Of a stretch of 64,000 bases of DNA, positions 1-10,359 are shown piece by piece; the first letter of the stretch is position 1; each line of letters starts with the position of its first letter. This DNA is from Mucor racemosus (lineage: Eukaryota > Mucoromycota > Mucoromycetes > Mucorales > Mucoraceae): NCBI GenBank assembly GCA_027405735.1, contig JAPEHQ010000017.1, positions 627,501 through 691,500 of the forward strand, given 5' to 3'. The notes beneath the pieces were generated by a model. That model did no database searches. It was not told the DNA's origin and worked only from the letters and a program-made list of their open reading frames with translations. A program made the position numbers and the translations under genes.

Positions 1-273
1 TGAATAATCAAATTGCACATCAATAAATAACTGGATAATTGCTTCAAATCATATTGATATGAGCATCCGAAAATGCTTGATCTACGACTTTTATGGCATA
101 TACGATTTCCCGTAATAGATCGAGAGCTTGATTAATAATTCTATCAAAAGTTCACACTACTAAAATGGTTAAGCAAATAACTTGAATCATGTGAGTATAA
201 TAAAATTTGAGGGGTGGGTGGTACAATTTTTTTTAATATAATAGATTTCCTTTGGATAAACCATCTTGCAATT

Positions 274-1092
274 ACATCTCGCGAGCGTAATAAAGCATTT
301 TGCGGTGTACCTGATCGTTTTATTTGATACTTGATGGATTGCATTTACGTAAAAAATAATGCAAATTAATAATCCTGCTCTTGAGTATATCATGAATACA
401 TCTACTAATTTACAAGAGGTGGTATCTGATACTTCTAAAGTTGTTGAAATTTTTATTTATAGAGATGATTATCTTACGTTTATTCAAGGTGAAGATGAAG
501 AGAAGAGGTATTTCCGTAAATTGTATAATAGAACTACATCAAAGGGTAATAGGAGAGAACGAAATAAAAATTGCTCAAAAAAATAGACCTTCTAGTGGTA
601 GGAGACCCTCCAAAAAAAACCTGCCGCCATTTTTAATGAGGCACCATTACGTTGCTTATACACAATTAGCTTTAAATAATAATCATTTTTACGTTTAAGA
701 CATACACATGCTATAAAGCTGGATCAAGTGCTAGCGCAAGAAAAGCTATTTAAGATATCAGCGAGTACACATCTGAAGAGCTTATTAAAAAAAACTATGG
801 CATTTCTGCAGGTCCTTATATCAATGAATGAGGCAGAAGACTTGAGAAAAACTTTCAATGAAATCAAATACAGAAACAATTCTTTGTGTAGCCATCATCA
901 GAATAGAGTCTATTAAATACTATATATATATATATATATTATATTTATCAATAAAAAAAGCCAAATTATTATAAAATGCTACATGTCATATAAACAAATA
1001 ATTCAGTAGTTTTACTGATTCCAGGGATTACTCATTAAAAAATTATGGGAGGAGGAGCGTTAAACAAATTATTATACTCGCAAGGTACAAGT
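274..1092 (+). repeat. Left arm of 0.82-kb inverted repeat around MFS copy 1
   Basis: This stretch is the reverse complement of 3669-4487, essentially base for base wherever I compared the two (a G/A mismatch sits near the outer edge). The match starts abruptly at a CTCGCGAG-type sequence and ends at CAAGGTACAAG, about 500 bp before the MFS gene. The inner ~170 bp up to the (TA)n run also occurs, diverged, downstream of MFS copy 2 (10640-10822). That part is therefore originally MFS 3' flank, and the left arm is best read as an inverted copy of the right arm. A 75-codon open frame (359-586) lies in the arm; I do not recognise it and do not call it a gene. Confidence 0.9.
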
Positions 1093-1701
1093 TTTGCATG
1101 AATTCTGGATGCGTATTTCATCGGGAAAATTTACCGGGCCAATAATTACAAATTGCATTACGACTTTATACGCAAGCAGTTTAATGTATATTTACATGCG
1201 CAGGATAAATAAATAGTGCTCCAAACAAACAAGTATATCGCTTCCGTAATCTCGGATGTTCTTCTGACTCGGTAAGATTTGAATTAAATATATATCAAAT
1301 TTATTGATATGGTTATATTGCATAAAAAAAGTCAAATATAACTATTCAACAATATGTATACTTTTGGGGAAGATCTGATTGTAATAAAGGATCATAAATA
1401 AAGTCATCGTAAAAAATGTATAAATTGAATAAACGCGCCGCCGAAGCTTGGCCCTACATGATAAGGTTTCTACCAAATGTTGGGATGAGAAATATATAGG
1501 TAAATCAGATCAAAATAATTTCATTCGCTGTCCTACAAATACTCCGCATACATACATGACGAAAAAGGCTAATGGGAATAATCTCTTGTAGTGACAGGGA
1601 ATACAAACATTTTTGGATTACTAAACGTTCAAAAGACTATAAATAATGCACAATTCTGCAAAGAAAAAAAAAACTTTGATTTCTTGGACCAACAAAGGAA
1701 A
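1093..1701 (+). promoter_or_regulatory. 5' flank of MFS copy 1
   Basis: This is AT-rich non-coding DNA. The last ~170 bp resemble the region just before MFS copy 2 (about 8440-8661), so the duplicated unit included proximal promoter and leader. No TATA box or operator can be assigned with confidence. The open frame runs upstream to 1591, but its first codon there is GTG. The first in-frame ATG, at 1702, is taken as the start. Confidence 0.45.
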
Positions 1702-3269
1702 ATGGCTTCTACTATAGATAAACCACAAATGACAATAAACCAAAGACTTGTAAAGTCACCTGTTATGGCATGCATCGCTGGATCATTGATGTTAATGATC
1801 GCATTTGGTTTTAGACAAACAATAGGTGTATTCTTGATCCCTGTTACAGGAGACACAGGATGGGATAGATCCACATTTTCCATTGCAGCTGCTTTATTAC
1901 AATTAATGTGGGGCTTTGCACAGCCATTTTTAGTCTTTTTAGCAGAAAGAAAAATTGGTTTTGGCAAGACTATATTCATATCATGTATATTTTACGCTGT
2001 TGGATGTTTTATACTCTATGCTTCCAATCACTCCTCCAGTTTATTTATTTTTGCTTTTGGTGTCATAATTGGTGTTTCTTCTGGTGGTAACTCATTTCCT
2101 AATGTATTGGCTTCAGTAGGAAGACGCTTCCCACAAAACTCAAAATATCAGACCATCTCATTTGGTATTGTCAGTAGCTTTGGTAGTTTTGGTCAATGCT
2201 GTTTTTTACCTATTGTTAGAGCCATGCTTTCGTCTATTGGTTGGAGAATGACGTTTGTTGTAATGGGTATATTGATGGTTGCTTTATCTCCATTAGCTTA
2301 CTTTTTACAAACTATTCCACCTACACCTGCTCAACAGGTGACAGTTGTAACAGCATCAGAAAAGAATACCCCTTATGACGAAGAAAAGAATCCCTCAGAA
2401 ATTGTACAACATGAAGCAGAAGATGATGAAGACCGACCCATGGAAGACATTTCAGCTCCTGATATTAAAACTGCCCTTAAAGAAGCATTTACAAATCCAA
2501 CATTTCTTTTTATTATCCTGGGCTTCAGTGTTTGTGGTTTCCATATCGCATTTTTATCAACTCACTTTCCTGCATATTTGGTAAATTACACACAGAATTT
2601 TGAATGTCATTGACTAATTTTTTGTCTTAAATACTCATAGCAAGGCAATGGCATTGATCCTTCATTGGCAGGTATGTAACACTATGTTAATGATTAATCT
2701 TTTTAATTAATGATATTATTATACATAGCGTGGACAATCTCAATTCTCGGTTTATGTTCTACGTTTGGCACAATTTTGACAAGTTATTTGTCAACTATTA
2801 TAAGCCCACGTATCGTATTAATGGGTATTTACAGTCTCAGAGCAGTGTTAATTATAATTGTTGTGTTTATCCCTATTTCAGTCACCATAGTAGTGATATT
2901 TTCTGTATTTTTTGGGGTAAATTTACTATTCAATATTATGAAAAAAAAAAAACGATAATTAACTCGCTTTTAAAGTTCTTGTGGCTGTCAACTGTTCCTC
3001 CTACAACTATATTTATAAATCGGATATTTGGTCAAAAGTATCTAGGTACATTAACATCGATTACATTTGTTGGACATCAAATTGGATCATTTTTGGGCGC
3101 TTATGTTGCTGGTATTATATACGATAAATATCATCGCTATGATAGAATGTGGTACGGTAGTCTTGCAGTTGCTATCTTTGCTGTTTTAGCAAATTTCTTG
3201 GCCGGCGTTGAGCCAATGAATGAAAGACGTTTAAGAAAGAGTAATACAGCTACATTAAACAACAAGTAA
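1702..3269 (+). CDS. MFS transporter, copy 1 (463 aa, 4 exons)
   Basis: This encodes a predicted plasma-membrane solute transporter of the major facilitator superfamily, resembling the monocarboxylate/OFA-like group; the substrate cannot be told from sequence. Exons are 1702-2580, 2641-2671, 2729-2916 and 2976-3269, joined in frame by introns of 60, 57 and 59 nt. The protein starts MASTIDKP. It has about 12 hydrophobic segments, a GW-rich loop after TM1, and a long acidic cytoplasmic loop (around residues 225-270) between the two six-helix halves. The second half reads HFPAYL, then QGNGIDPSLA across the splice, then SISTI-type helices ending in NNK. Length is normal for the family and no internal stop is seen, so the copy looks functional. 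It is nearly identical to 8662-10226, especially over exon 1 after residue ~130 and exons 3-4. It sits in the loop of a long inverted repeat. Confidence 0.88.
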
Positions 3270-3369
3270 TAGCTTCAAAAGTTGTGATTTTTCTTTCTCA
3301 AGAGTTAAAATAGATGAAACCCTCTTGAACATTTATATTAGATTTCTTTTGTCTTTCTAATAAAATAAA

Positions 3370-3668
3370 TTTACAGCAGAGTTTTGTAAGAAATGGGCTT
3401 GTATACCGCTTTGGTCCTTTTTTTCAAATGTTAAAATTGAAGGTTATGAAGAGGCTACAAAACAACATCAATCTTATATTTTGTAAGGTTACACTAAAAA
3501 TGTCATTAAGATTAAAGATATAACATATGCAAACAATGCTGCTACACATCATAATATGCTGATGGATCCAGCTGTTCTTTTTAATGCTTGCTCAAAAGAA
3601 TATCTTCATTATTGGGCTAAAAGTTCAATATTTGTTAATTAATATGCCAGACAATTTCTGAATGCAAC
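3370..3668 (+). pseudogene. Decayed acyltransferase-like exon downstream of MFS copy 1
   Basis: One frame reads as a broken protein stretch with VKIEGYEEATKQ, then a TAA, then HHNMLMDPAVLFNACSKEY, LHYWAKSS and another TAA. The H-x4-D spacing in HNMLMD fits block I of glycerolipid (PlsC-type) acyltransferases, and the WAK segment downstream resembles fungal members. At least two in-frame stops and no continuing exons make this a remnant. The homologous stretch after MFS copy 2 is decayed differently. Family assignment is by motif memory only; the coding-remnant reading is firmer than the name. Confidence 0.4.
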
Positions 3669-4487
3669 ACTTGTACCTTGCGAGTATAATAATTTGTTTA
3701 ACGCTCCTCCTCCCATAATTTTTTAATGAGTAATCCCTGGAATCAGTAAAACTACTGAATTATTTGTTTATATGACATGTAGCATTTTATAATAATTTGG
3801 CTTTTTTTATTGATAAATATAATATATATATATATATATAGTATTTAATAGACTCTATTCTGATGATGGCTACACAAAGAATTGTTTCTGTATTTGATTT
3901 CATTGAAAGTTTTTCTCAAGTCTTCTGCCTCATTCATTGATATAAGGACCTGCAGAAATGCCATAGTTTTTTTTAATAAGCTCTTCAGATGTGTACTCGC
4001 TGATATCTTAAATAGCTTTTCTTGCGCTAGCACTTGATCCAGCTTTATAGCATGTGTATGTCTTAAACGTAAAAATGATTATTATTTAAAGCTAATTGTG
4101 TATAAGCAACGTAATGGTGCCTCATTAAAAATGGCGGCAGGTTTTTTTTGGAGGGTCTCCTACCACTAGAAGGTCTATTTTTTTGAGCAATTTTTATTTC
4201 GTTCTCTCCTATTACCCTTTGATGTAGTTCTATTATACAATTTACGGAAATACCTCTTCTCTTCATCTTCACCTTGAATAAACGTAAGATAATCATCTCT
4301 ATAAATAAAAATTTCAACAACTTTAGAAGTATCAGATACCACCTCTTGTAAATTAGTAGATGTATTCATGATATACTCAAGAGCAGGATTATTAATTTGC
4401 ATTATTTTTTACGTAAATGCAATCCATCAAGTATCAAATAAAACGATCAGGTACACCGCAAAATGCTTTATTACGTTCGCGAGATGT
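3669..4487 (-). repeat. Right arm of 0.82-kb inverted repeat
   Basis: This is the reverse complement of 274-1092, with a 2576-bp loop holding MFS copy 1. It continues directly from the MFS 3' flank. The first ~170 bp are also found after copy 2, where similarity stops at the (TA)n run (about 10822). The remaining ~650 bp are unique to this locus within the window. No transposase, integrase or clear target-site duplication is visible at the outer edges, so a classic DNA transposon is not supported. Confidence 0.9.
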
Positions 4488-4788
4488 ACACCTTTTGCCA
4501 AAATGATATCGCAAGAAAATAAAATAAAAGTATCGTACTATTTAAAAAAACAGTGTTGTATGTTTTAGAAAAGAGTGTCGCACAGTTGAAGAAAATAGTG
4601 TCGTGCTTTTCAGAAAAAATATGTCGCATATGCAACAAAAGCAACACCAAACGGCGGTTTTCTCCAGTATTTTCGGATGAATGAAATTCATTTTATTTTT
4701 TTTGTAGACCATCGAAGACAATCATTTATTTTATAAACTTCACAAAGGAAATTTACTATAAACCTTAATGCTGTTTAAACATCGATTT
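4488..4788. other. Non-coding flank with paralogue homology
   Basis: No intact gene is present. From about 4707, a T-run followed by GTAGACCATCG matches the splice-acceptor-like sequence at the inner end of the minus-strand paralogue fragment (about 6700-6716). This is therefore the decayed upstream part of the gene that becomes readable at 5021. Confidence 0.4.
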
Positions 4789-4997
4789 GGTATTCATCCG
4801 GTAACCATTTGGTAGTTATCCGGTAACCATCTGGTAATCATCTGGTAACCATTTGGTAATCATCTGGTATTCATCCGGTAATCATCTGGTAGTCATCCGG
4901 TAACCATTTGGTAATCATCTGGTAGTCATCCGGTAACCATCTGGTAGTCATCTAGTATTCATCCGGTAACCATCCGGTATTCATCCGGTAGCCATCT
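4789..4997 (+). repeat. 11-bp minisatellite, 19 exact-length units
   Basis: There are nineteen consecutive 11-bp units of form GGTANNCATCY with no indel (209 bp = 19 x 11), differing mainly at positions 5-6 and 9-11. The array lies 23 bp before the ATG at 5021. It is inside sequence that in the related minus-strand copy (6371-6716) is a short coding stretch without the array, so it appears to have expanded in this copy. Eleven is not a multiple of three, so the array would disrupt translation. Confidence 0.95.
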
Positions 4998-5020
4998 GGT
5001 AAATATCGCTTTCTTTAAAG

Positions 5021-6265
5021 ATGAATATAACAAAAAACCAAGCAATCTGTATGTTTTTTTATGTTGACTATACTGATGAAAATGTAGCAAACTATAGAAA
5101 AAAAATTGAAGAGTTTGAAGATGTCGACATTTGCTACAATGTTGATGAAAGGCAACCCGTCCTTGTATCTAAGCAAAGAATTCGCGGTGATCCCATCACA
5201 TATCGTAAATACTTGGAATCTATTGATACCAGTTTAGACCAAGCACGAAATATAAAAAGGCGAAGAAACGAATTACGTAAGTTAAAAAACAATAACTTTT
5301 AAATACATTGAATATAACGTTTGCCTGTAGAAACCAAAGCACAAGTTATGCAATTTATTAATGAAGTATATCTCTATGACGAACCAGCAAACCATGAAAT
5401 TTATCATAGGCGATTAACATCCACAAAAGACATCTACAACACAATAAGCGAATGTTATATAGTCTTTGAGAAGCGAACTTCTCAATCATTTGCTACCTGG
5501 TGCAAAAATAGGCGATTACCATTTTTAAATGGGAAAGAATTCAGACAGAATGGAACTCGTGTAAGAGATTTATATATTATGGAAAATGTTTATTATGGTA
5601 ATTCTGAAAAGCAGAATCGAGAAAAACAGGCATAGCTAATATGTTTCTTGGTAGATGACTTAATAGAGTCAATCTGCAATTATTTACCCATCAAGAATCG
5701 CTAAGAAATTTAGTTCATAATGGATATAAAATTATAGGTTATGCCCGCAAGTCTCCCACCAATGATGATATTGATACTAGAACCAGGCTTCTTCAAACCA
5801 TGGTGAACAATTTACATGAACGATCATTTACAAGCAGAGTATATGTATCCACCTACAGTTATTCATCTACTCCGTTTTTTGAACGAGATTTGAAAAATAA
5901 CGATGGTATAATTGATAAATTGGATCAAGTTACAGGGAATACACAAGGTAAAACATAGATAAAAAATATGCAAATTCTAAAGATCATATTTATCGTTTAA
6001 TTTAATTCATTGTAGACATGTTGACATATCTGAAATCAGTAAAGCATGATGTTTGTTTGGTCTCAATCGACTTTGCTGGACTAACAAGTAGAACCCATGA
6101 TATAATACAGCTTATCGAAAATAATCCCGCGATCAAAAAAATAGCAATAGAAACGTTCAATGTTGCTAATGAACTCTACCTATTTAGTTCTGATAGTTTG
6201 ACAGCAGATACTGAATTACTCGAAAAATTCAATTGTAGAAAAAAATGTATGCAAAGATCAAAATA
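5021..6265 (+). pseudogene. Gene remnant with serine-recombinase-like domain
   Basis: The first exon (5021-5276) splices plausibly to 5331 (donor GTAAGT, acceptor TGTAG), giving about 190 residues of unknown type containing QAICMFFYV and ATWCKNRRLPFLNG. After a gap with no good frame-keeping junction (5636-5680) the frame resumes with KIIGYARKSPT and RTRLLQTMV. It then crosses an intron (about 5947-6015) to reach SRTHDIIQLIENNPAIKK and stops at 6265. The GYARKS start and the RTHDIIQLI helix resemble the resolvase (serine recombinase) fold, in which the first segment holds the nucleophile serine. The unresolved junction and the upstream minisatellite suggest a decayed gene. It could instead be a living gene with an intron I misplaced. 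It may be an IS607-like or domesticated recombinase; this is not established. Confidence 0.5.
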
Positions 6266-6370
6266 GTTAATACTGCGCGTATCTCTTTTTATTAGGATAT
6301 TTTTAATTGTATTTGACAATTTTCAAAAATAGAGTGGTAGGAAGCCCTACTTCAAAAAATTTAGTTTTAA

Positions 6371-6716
6371 TTACGGTTTGGAGTTGGAGGTGTTGGTGGA
6401 ATATAAATGATATGAATGAGGATTTTCGTAAATTCTTGCTAATGAAACCAAGATAGGTTGGTTTGGGTTGGTGTTGTAGCAAATTTCAACAGCATTGAAA
6501 TCTTCAATTCGTCTTTTATACTTTTTGACATTTTCTTCAGTATACTCGACATAGAAAAACATACAGATTGCTTGGTCTCTCGATATTTCCATTGAGTTTA
6601 TTACAGAAAGGTAAAAATCTAATACTTTATTGCCATGACAGAGATAAATGGAATTATATTTTAAGCTAGCAGTCTCTACTTTTTTGTCAAGTGGCAATGG
6701 CTTCTCCGATGGTCTA
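6371..6716 (-). pseudogene. Inverted partial paralogue of the gene at 5021
   Basis: The minus-strand frame (6371-6697) contains DQAICMFFYVEYTEENV and PNQPILVSLARI, clearly related to NQAICMFFYVDYTDENV and RQPVLVSKQRI of the plus-strand gene. A poly-T plus TAG acceptor-like sequence bounds it at about 6716, and no further exon follows because the next DNA is a dioxygenase-gene fragment. It lacks the recombinase-like half. The two copies point towards each other and are separated by ~100 bp. The function of this conserved N-terminal block is unknown to me. Confidence 0.55.
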
Positions 6717-6752
6717 CAAAAAAATAAACTCGTCTAAAAATGTGCTTTTGCT

Positions 6753-7090
6753 GTATACAAAAAACAACATATGAAGAATATAAGAACTCCACTGACAACA
6801 GGTCAACCTTTACTTTGATATCAAAATTAAGAAAACTGATGAGATTTATTTGAGTTACTTTAACAAATCAATTATTTTTATGGATTAATAGGCTTTACTT
6901 AAACACTTGTGGATGTGTAAATAAAATGTTATAAATAAATGAAACTTGTGAATCTAATAAGAATTATTAATAATTCTTAGCAGCCTTTGCTGCAAGATCT
7001 TGCTTTCTCGATCTGCTATTAGGATCGTAGTAGGGTCTTTCGGCCTATTCAAAAACATTGATCGTTAGCTTTTTGTATTTTGTTTAATAT
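6753..7090 (-). pseudogene. 3' fragment of a TauD-type dioxygenase gene
   Basis: This matches 18212-18472 closely: 3' UTR, then the last exon encoding AERPYYDPNSRSRKQDLAAK with its TAA, then the start of the preceding intron. Homology ends exactly where the Tc1 element begins (7092) and does not resume after it. The fragment lies on the minus strand with its missing 5' part pointing to MFS copy 2. This suggests a former head-to-head TauD/MFS pair. It encodes nothing usable on its own. Confidence 0.85.
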
Positions 7091-7091
7091 A

Positions 7092-8409
7092 CAGTCGGGG
7101 TTATTAATGTTTCATCCAAAAAAAATTCAAAAAATGAAAATATAATGGACACCTATTTTCAAATTTGGTTTGCTCTTTATTACAAGGCTCTGATAGTTTT
7201 ATACTTCGTTAAAAATAAGATATATATGTTTATTATTTGAAAATAAAAATAAAAATAAAATAGCAAAACTAATATTTTGTTGCTTCTCCCTTGTTATCTA
7301 TAATTGCCTAGCATCTTTTGGGCATACTTTCAATTAACTTGGCAGCGAACTCAACATCAATGTTCTCCCAAGCGACGAGAATTTCCCGTCGAAGGTCTTC
7401 GGTATTATTGATTAAATGTTTTTGGCTACGTAATTTACGAGCGAGCTCGCTCCAAACATGTTCAATGGGGTTGAGATCAGGACTTTGTGATGGCCAGTCC
7501 TCCATAATATTCATTGAATGTGATCTTTTCCACCATTTTGCATATGCGCCTGTATGACAGGTAACATTGTCCTCCTGAAACATGAAATTAGTACCTTCAT
7601 TTTGATGTAAGCCTTGAACCCAAGAAATGTAATGTTGCGACAATACATCAATATATTATTCTTAATTCATATTTCCGTTAATAAAGACCAAAGGTCCAAA
7701 CCCCCCAGCCCAAAAACAAGACCAAGCCATCACACTACCACCACCAAATTTTACCGAACGTAATATATGGCAGCTCTCATACTTTTCACCCCGTTTTCTT
7801 AAAACTAATGGCGTACCATCATTGCCACAAGCACGAAACCTTGACTCATCAGACTAAATCACTTGTCTCCATTGTTCATTAGACCAATTGATATGAAATT
7901 GTTCCCATTCCAGTCTATTTTTTTTATGTTCCTCTGTTAACTTGGGATTAACTGCAGGTTTATAGTACTTAAAGCCCAACTTTCTTATCCATTTTCTTGT
8001 TGTCGAGCGAGAGACATTTTTTCCCATCATTCTGAGTTGCCCCGTAATGGTCTCTAATGTTTGAAAGGGATCTCTCTTTATTGTTCGCTCCAAATGACGT
8101 TGCGTATAATCATCGAAGGTAGATGGTCTTCCAGTACTTTTCCCTGTTAAAGTAGTACCAGTTTGATCTCCTCTGAATATGATACTGTGGACTGTAGGAC
8201 GCTTTATATCAATCATAGTAGAAATGCCATATTGGCTAAATCCGAGCTGTTTTAAATAAAAAATTGCTCCGAGCTTCATTTTTTTTTTACATCTTGTTTG
8301 GTTCCTGTTGGGTCTCGCAGTTTTTTGATGTTAATTTCAAAAGTTTTGGACATTGTTTATTAATAAAGTGTTTGAAAGGGAATGGATGAAACATTAGTAA
8401 CCCCGACTG
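7092..8409 (-). mobile_element. Tc1/mariner-family element, 1318 bp
   Basis: Terminal inverted repeats begin CAGTCGGGGTTA (left) and end TAACCCCGACTG (right), extend about 26 bp with one or two mismatches, and are flanked by TA on both sides (7090-7091 and 8410-8411). TA duplication and ~1.3-kb size are typical of the family. The single minus-strand transposase gene fills most of it. The element sits inside the intron of the dioxygenase fragment. Confidence 0.93.
7308..8279 (-). pseudogene. Tc1-type DDE transposase with three stop codons
   Basis: The reading frame is continuous from ATG at 8279 to the stop at 7308, about 323 codons, the usual size. The N-terminal part holds paired helix-turn-helix domains with the GRPSTFDD linker. 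The catalytic residues are visible: SDESRF (first Asp), QEDNVTCHTG (second Asp) and SPDLNPIEHVW (Asp then Glu, DD34E spacing). Three in-frame stops interrupt it, at 7854-7856 (TAG where TGG is expected) and at 7662-7664 and 7656-7658 (TAA where CAA is likely). All three are explained by C-to-T or G-to-A transitions. No frameshift is present, so inactivation is recent. It cannot make full-length transposase. Confidence 0.92.
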
Positions 8410-8411
8410 TA

Positions 8412-8661
8412 AATGCTTGAAAGAGAAGATTAGTCTTCCGTATTTATAAAAAATGAGAGAGAAATATGTAGGTAAATAGACCAAGATGATCTCATTCGCT
8501 GATAGACAAATATTCTGCATACATGACGATGGAATGGCCAATTGGAATAATATCTTGTAGTGACGGGTAGTACAAACAGTTTTGGATTACTAAACATTCA
8601 AAAGGTTATAAGTATACGATCCTACAAAGAAAAATTTGTTTCTTTGGATCAATACAATAAA
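8412..8661 (+). promoter_or_regulatory. 5' flank of MFS copy 2
   Basis: This is short AT-rich DNA between the Tc1 right end and the MFS start. Its last ~200 bp resemble the flank of copy 1 (about 1480-1701), including a shared stretch around ACATGACG. The Tc1 insertion separates it from whatever lay upstream, so promoter context now differs between the two transporter copies. Confidence 0.45.
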
Positions 8662-10226
8662 ATGGCTTCTGTTATAGATAAACCACAAATTTCAATAAAT
8701 CAAAGGCTTTTAAAGTCGCCTGTCATGGCATGCATAGCTGGATCAATGATTTTATGGGGTTCATTTGGTATTAGACAAACAATAGGTGTGTTCTTGATTC
8801 CTATTACAGAAGACACAGGATGGGATAGGTCCACATTTTCCATTGCAGCTGCTTTATTACAATTAATATGGGGTTTTGCACAGCCATTTTTAGTCTATTT
8901 AGCAGAAAGAAAAGTTGGTTTTGGCAAGACTATATTCATAGCATGTATATTTTACGCCGTTGGATGTTTCATACTTTACGCTTCCAATCACTCTTCCGGT
9001 TTATTTATTTTTGCTTTTGGTGTCATAATTGGTGTGTCTGCTGGTGGTAATTCATTTTCCAGCGTATTGGCTTCAGTAGGAAGACGCTTCCCACAAAACT
9101 CAAAATATCAGACCATCTCATTTGGTATTGTCAGTAGCTTTGGTAGTTTTGGTCAATGCTGTTTTTTACCTATTGTTAGAGCCATGCTTTCGTCTATTGG
9201 TTGGAGAATGACGTTTGTTGTAATGGGTATATTGATGGTTGCTTTATCTCCATTAGCTTACTTTTTACAAACTATTCCACCTACACCTGCTCAACAGGTG
9301 GCAGTTGTAACGGCATCGGAAAAGAATACCCCTTATGATGAAGAAAAGAACCCACCAGAAATTGTACAACATGAAACAGAAGATGATAAAGATCGACCCA
9401 TGGAAGACATTTCAGCTCCTGATATTAAAACTGCCCTTAAAGAAGCATTTACAAATCCAACATTTCTTTTTATTGTCCTGGGCTTCAGTGTTTGTGGTTT
9501 CCATGTTGCATTTTTATCAACTCACTTTCCTGCATATTTGGTAGATTACACACAGCATTTTGAATTTCATTTATTAATTTTTTGTCTTAAATACTCATAG
9601 CAAGATAATGGCATTGATCCTTCATTGGCAGGTATGTAACACTACATTGATGATTAATCTTTTTAATTAATGATATTATTATACATAGCGTGGACAATCT
9701 CAATTCTCGGTTTATGTTCCATGTTTGGCACAATTTTGTCAGGTTATTTGTCAACTATTATAAGCCCACGTATCGTATTAATGGGTATTTACAGTCTCAG
9801 AGCAGTGTTAATTATAATTGTTGTGTTTATCCCTATTTCAGTCACCACAGTAGTGATATTTTCTGTATTTTTTGGGGTAGATTTATTATTCAATATAATG
9901 AAAAAAAAACGATAATTAACTCGCTTTTAAAGTTCTTGTGGCTGTCAACTGTTCCTCCTACGACTAGATTTGTAAATCAAGTATTTGGTCAAAAGTATCT
10001 AGGTACATTAACATCGATTACATATGTTGGACATCAAATTGGGTCGTTTTTGGGCGCTTATGTTGCTGGTATTTTATATGATAAATATCATCGCTATGAT
10101 AGAATGTGGTACGGTAGTCTTGCAGTTGCCATCTTTGCTGTTTTAGCAAATTTCTTGGCCAGCGTTGAGCCAATGAATGAAAGACGTTTAAGAAAGAGTA
10201 ATACAGCTATATTGAACAACAGGTGA
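8662..10226 (+). CDS. MFS transporter, copy 2 (463 aa, 4 exons)
   Basis: This is a direct-repeat paralogue of 1702-3269 with identical exon phases: 8662-9540, 9601-9631, 9689-9876 and 9933-10226, with introns of 60, 57 and 56 nt. The protein is a 12-helix MFS transporter starting MASVIDKP and ending LNNR. Amino-acid differences from copy 1 cluster in the N-terminal 120 residues (for example MILWGSFGIRQT against LMLMIAFGFRQT) and in the acidic central loop. From residue ~130 to the loop the DNA is almost identical, suggesting conversion or recent duplication. No stop or frameshift is seen. The substrate is unknown. The dioxygenase fragment upstream is the only hint that it once worked beside a TauD enzyme, for which sulfonates or related organic anions would be possible substrates (inference). 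Confidence 0.88.
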
Positions 10227-10359
10227 TAGCTCCAAAAGTTGGGATTTTTCAAATGCGGCTTTCTCAAGAGTTAAAATGGATGAAGCTCCCTTGAAAATTT
10301 ACATTAGATCTACTTTTTCTTTTTTAATAAAATAAAATAAAAATAATGCCATTTGGATT

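Noticed and set aside
144..393. Small minus-strand ORFs near the left edge
   Set aside because: They overlap the inverted-repeat edge, differ at the two arms, and have no domain or splice support.
1591..1701. N-terminal extension of MFS copy 1 (and 8560-8661 of copy 2)
   Set aside because: The frame is open but has no ATG before 1702/8662; the similarity between copies there is leader DNA.
4789..4997. CRISPR-like array
   Set aside because: Units are contiguous 11-mers without spacers, and the genome is eukaryotic; it is a minisatellite.
5021..6265. IS607/Fanzor-type transposon
   Set aside because: Resolvase-like traces exist, but no TnpB/Fanzor RuvC-type protein and no element ends are visible, so the name is not used.
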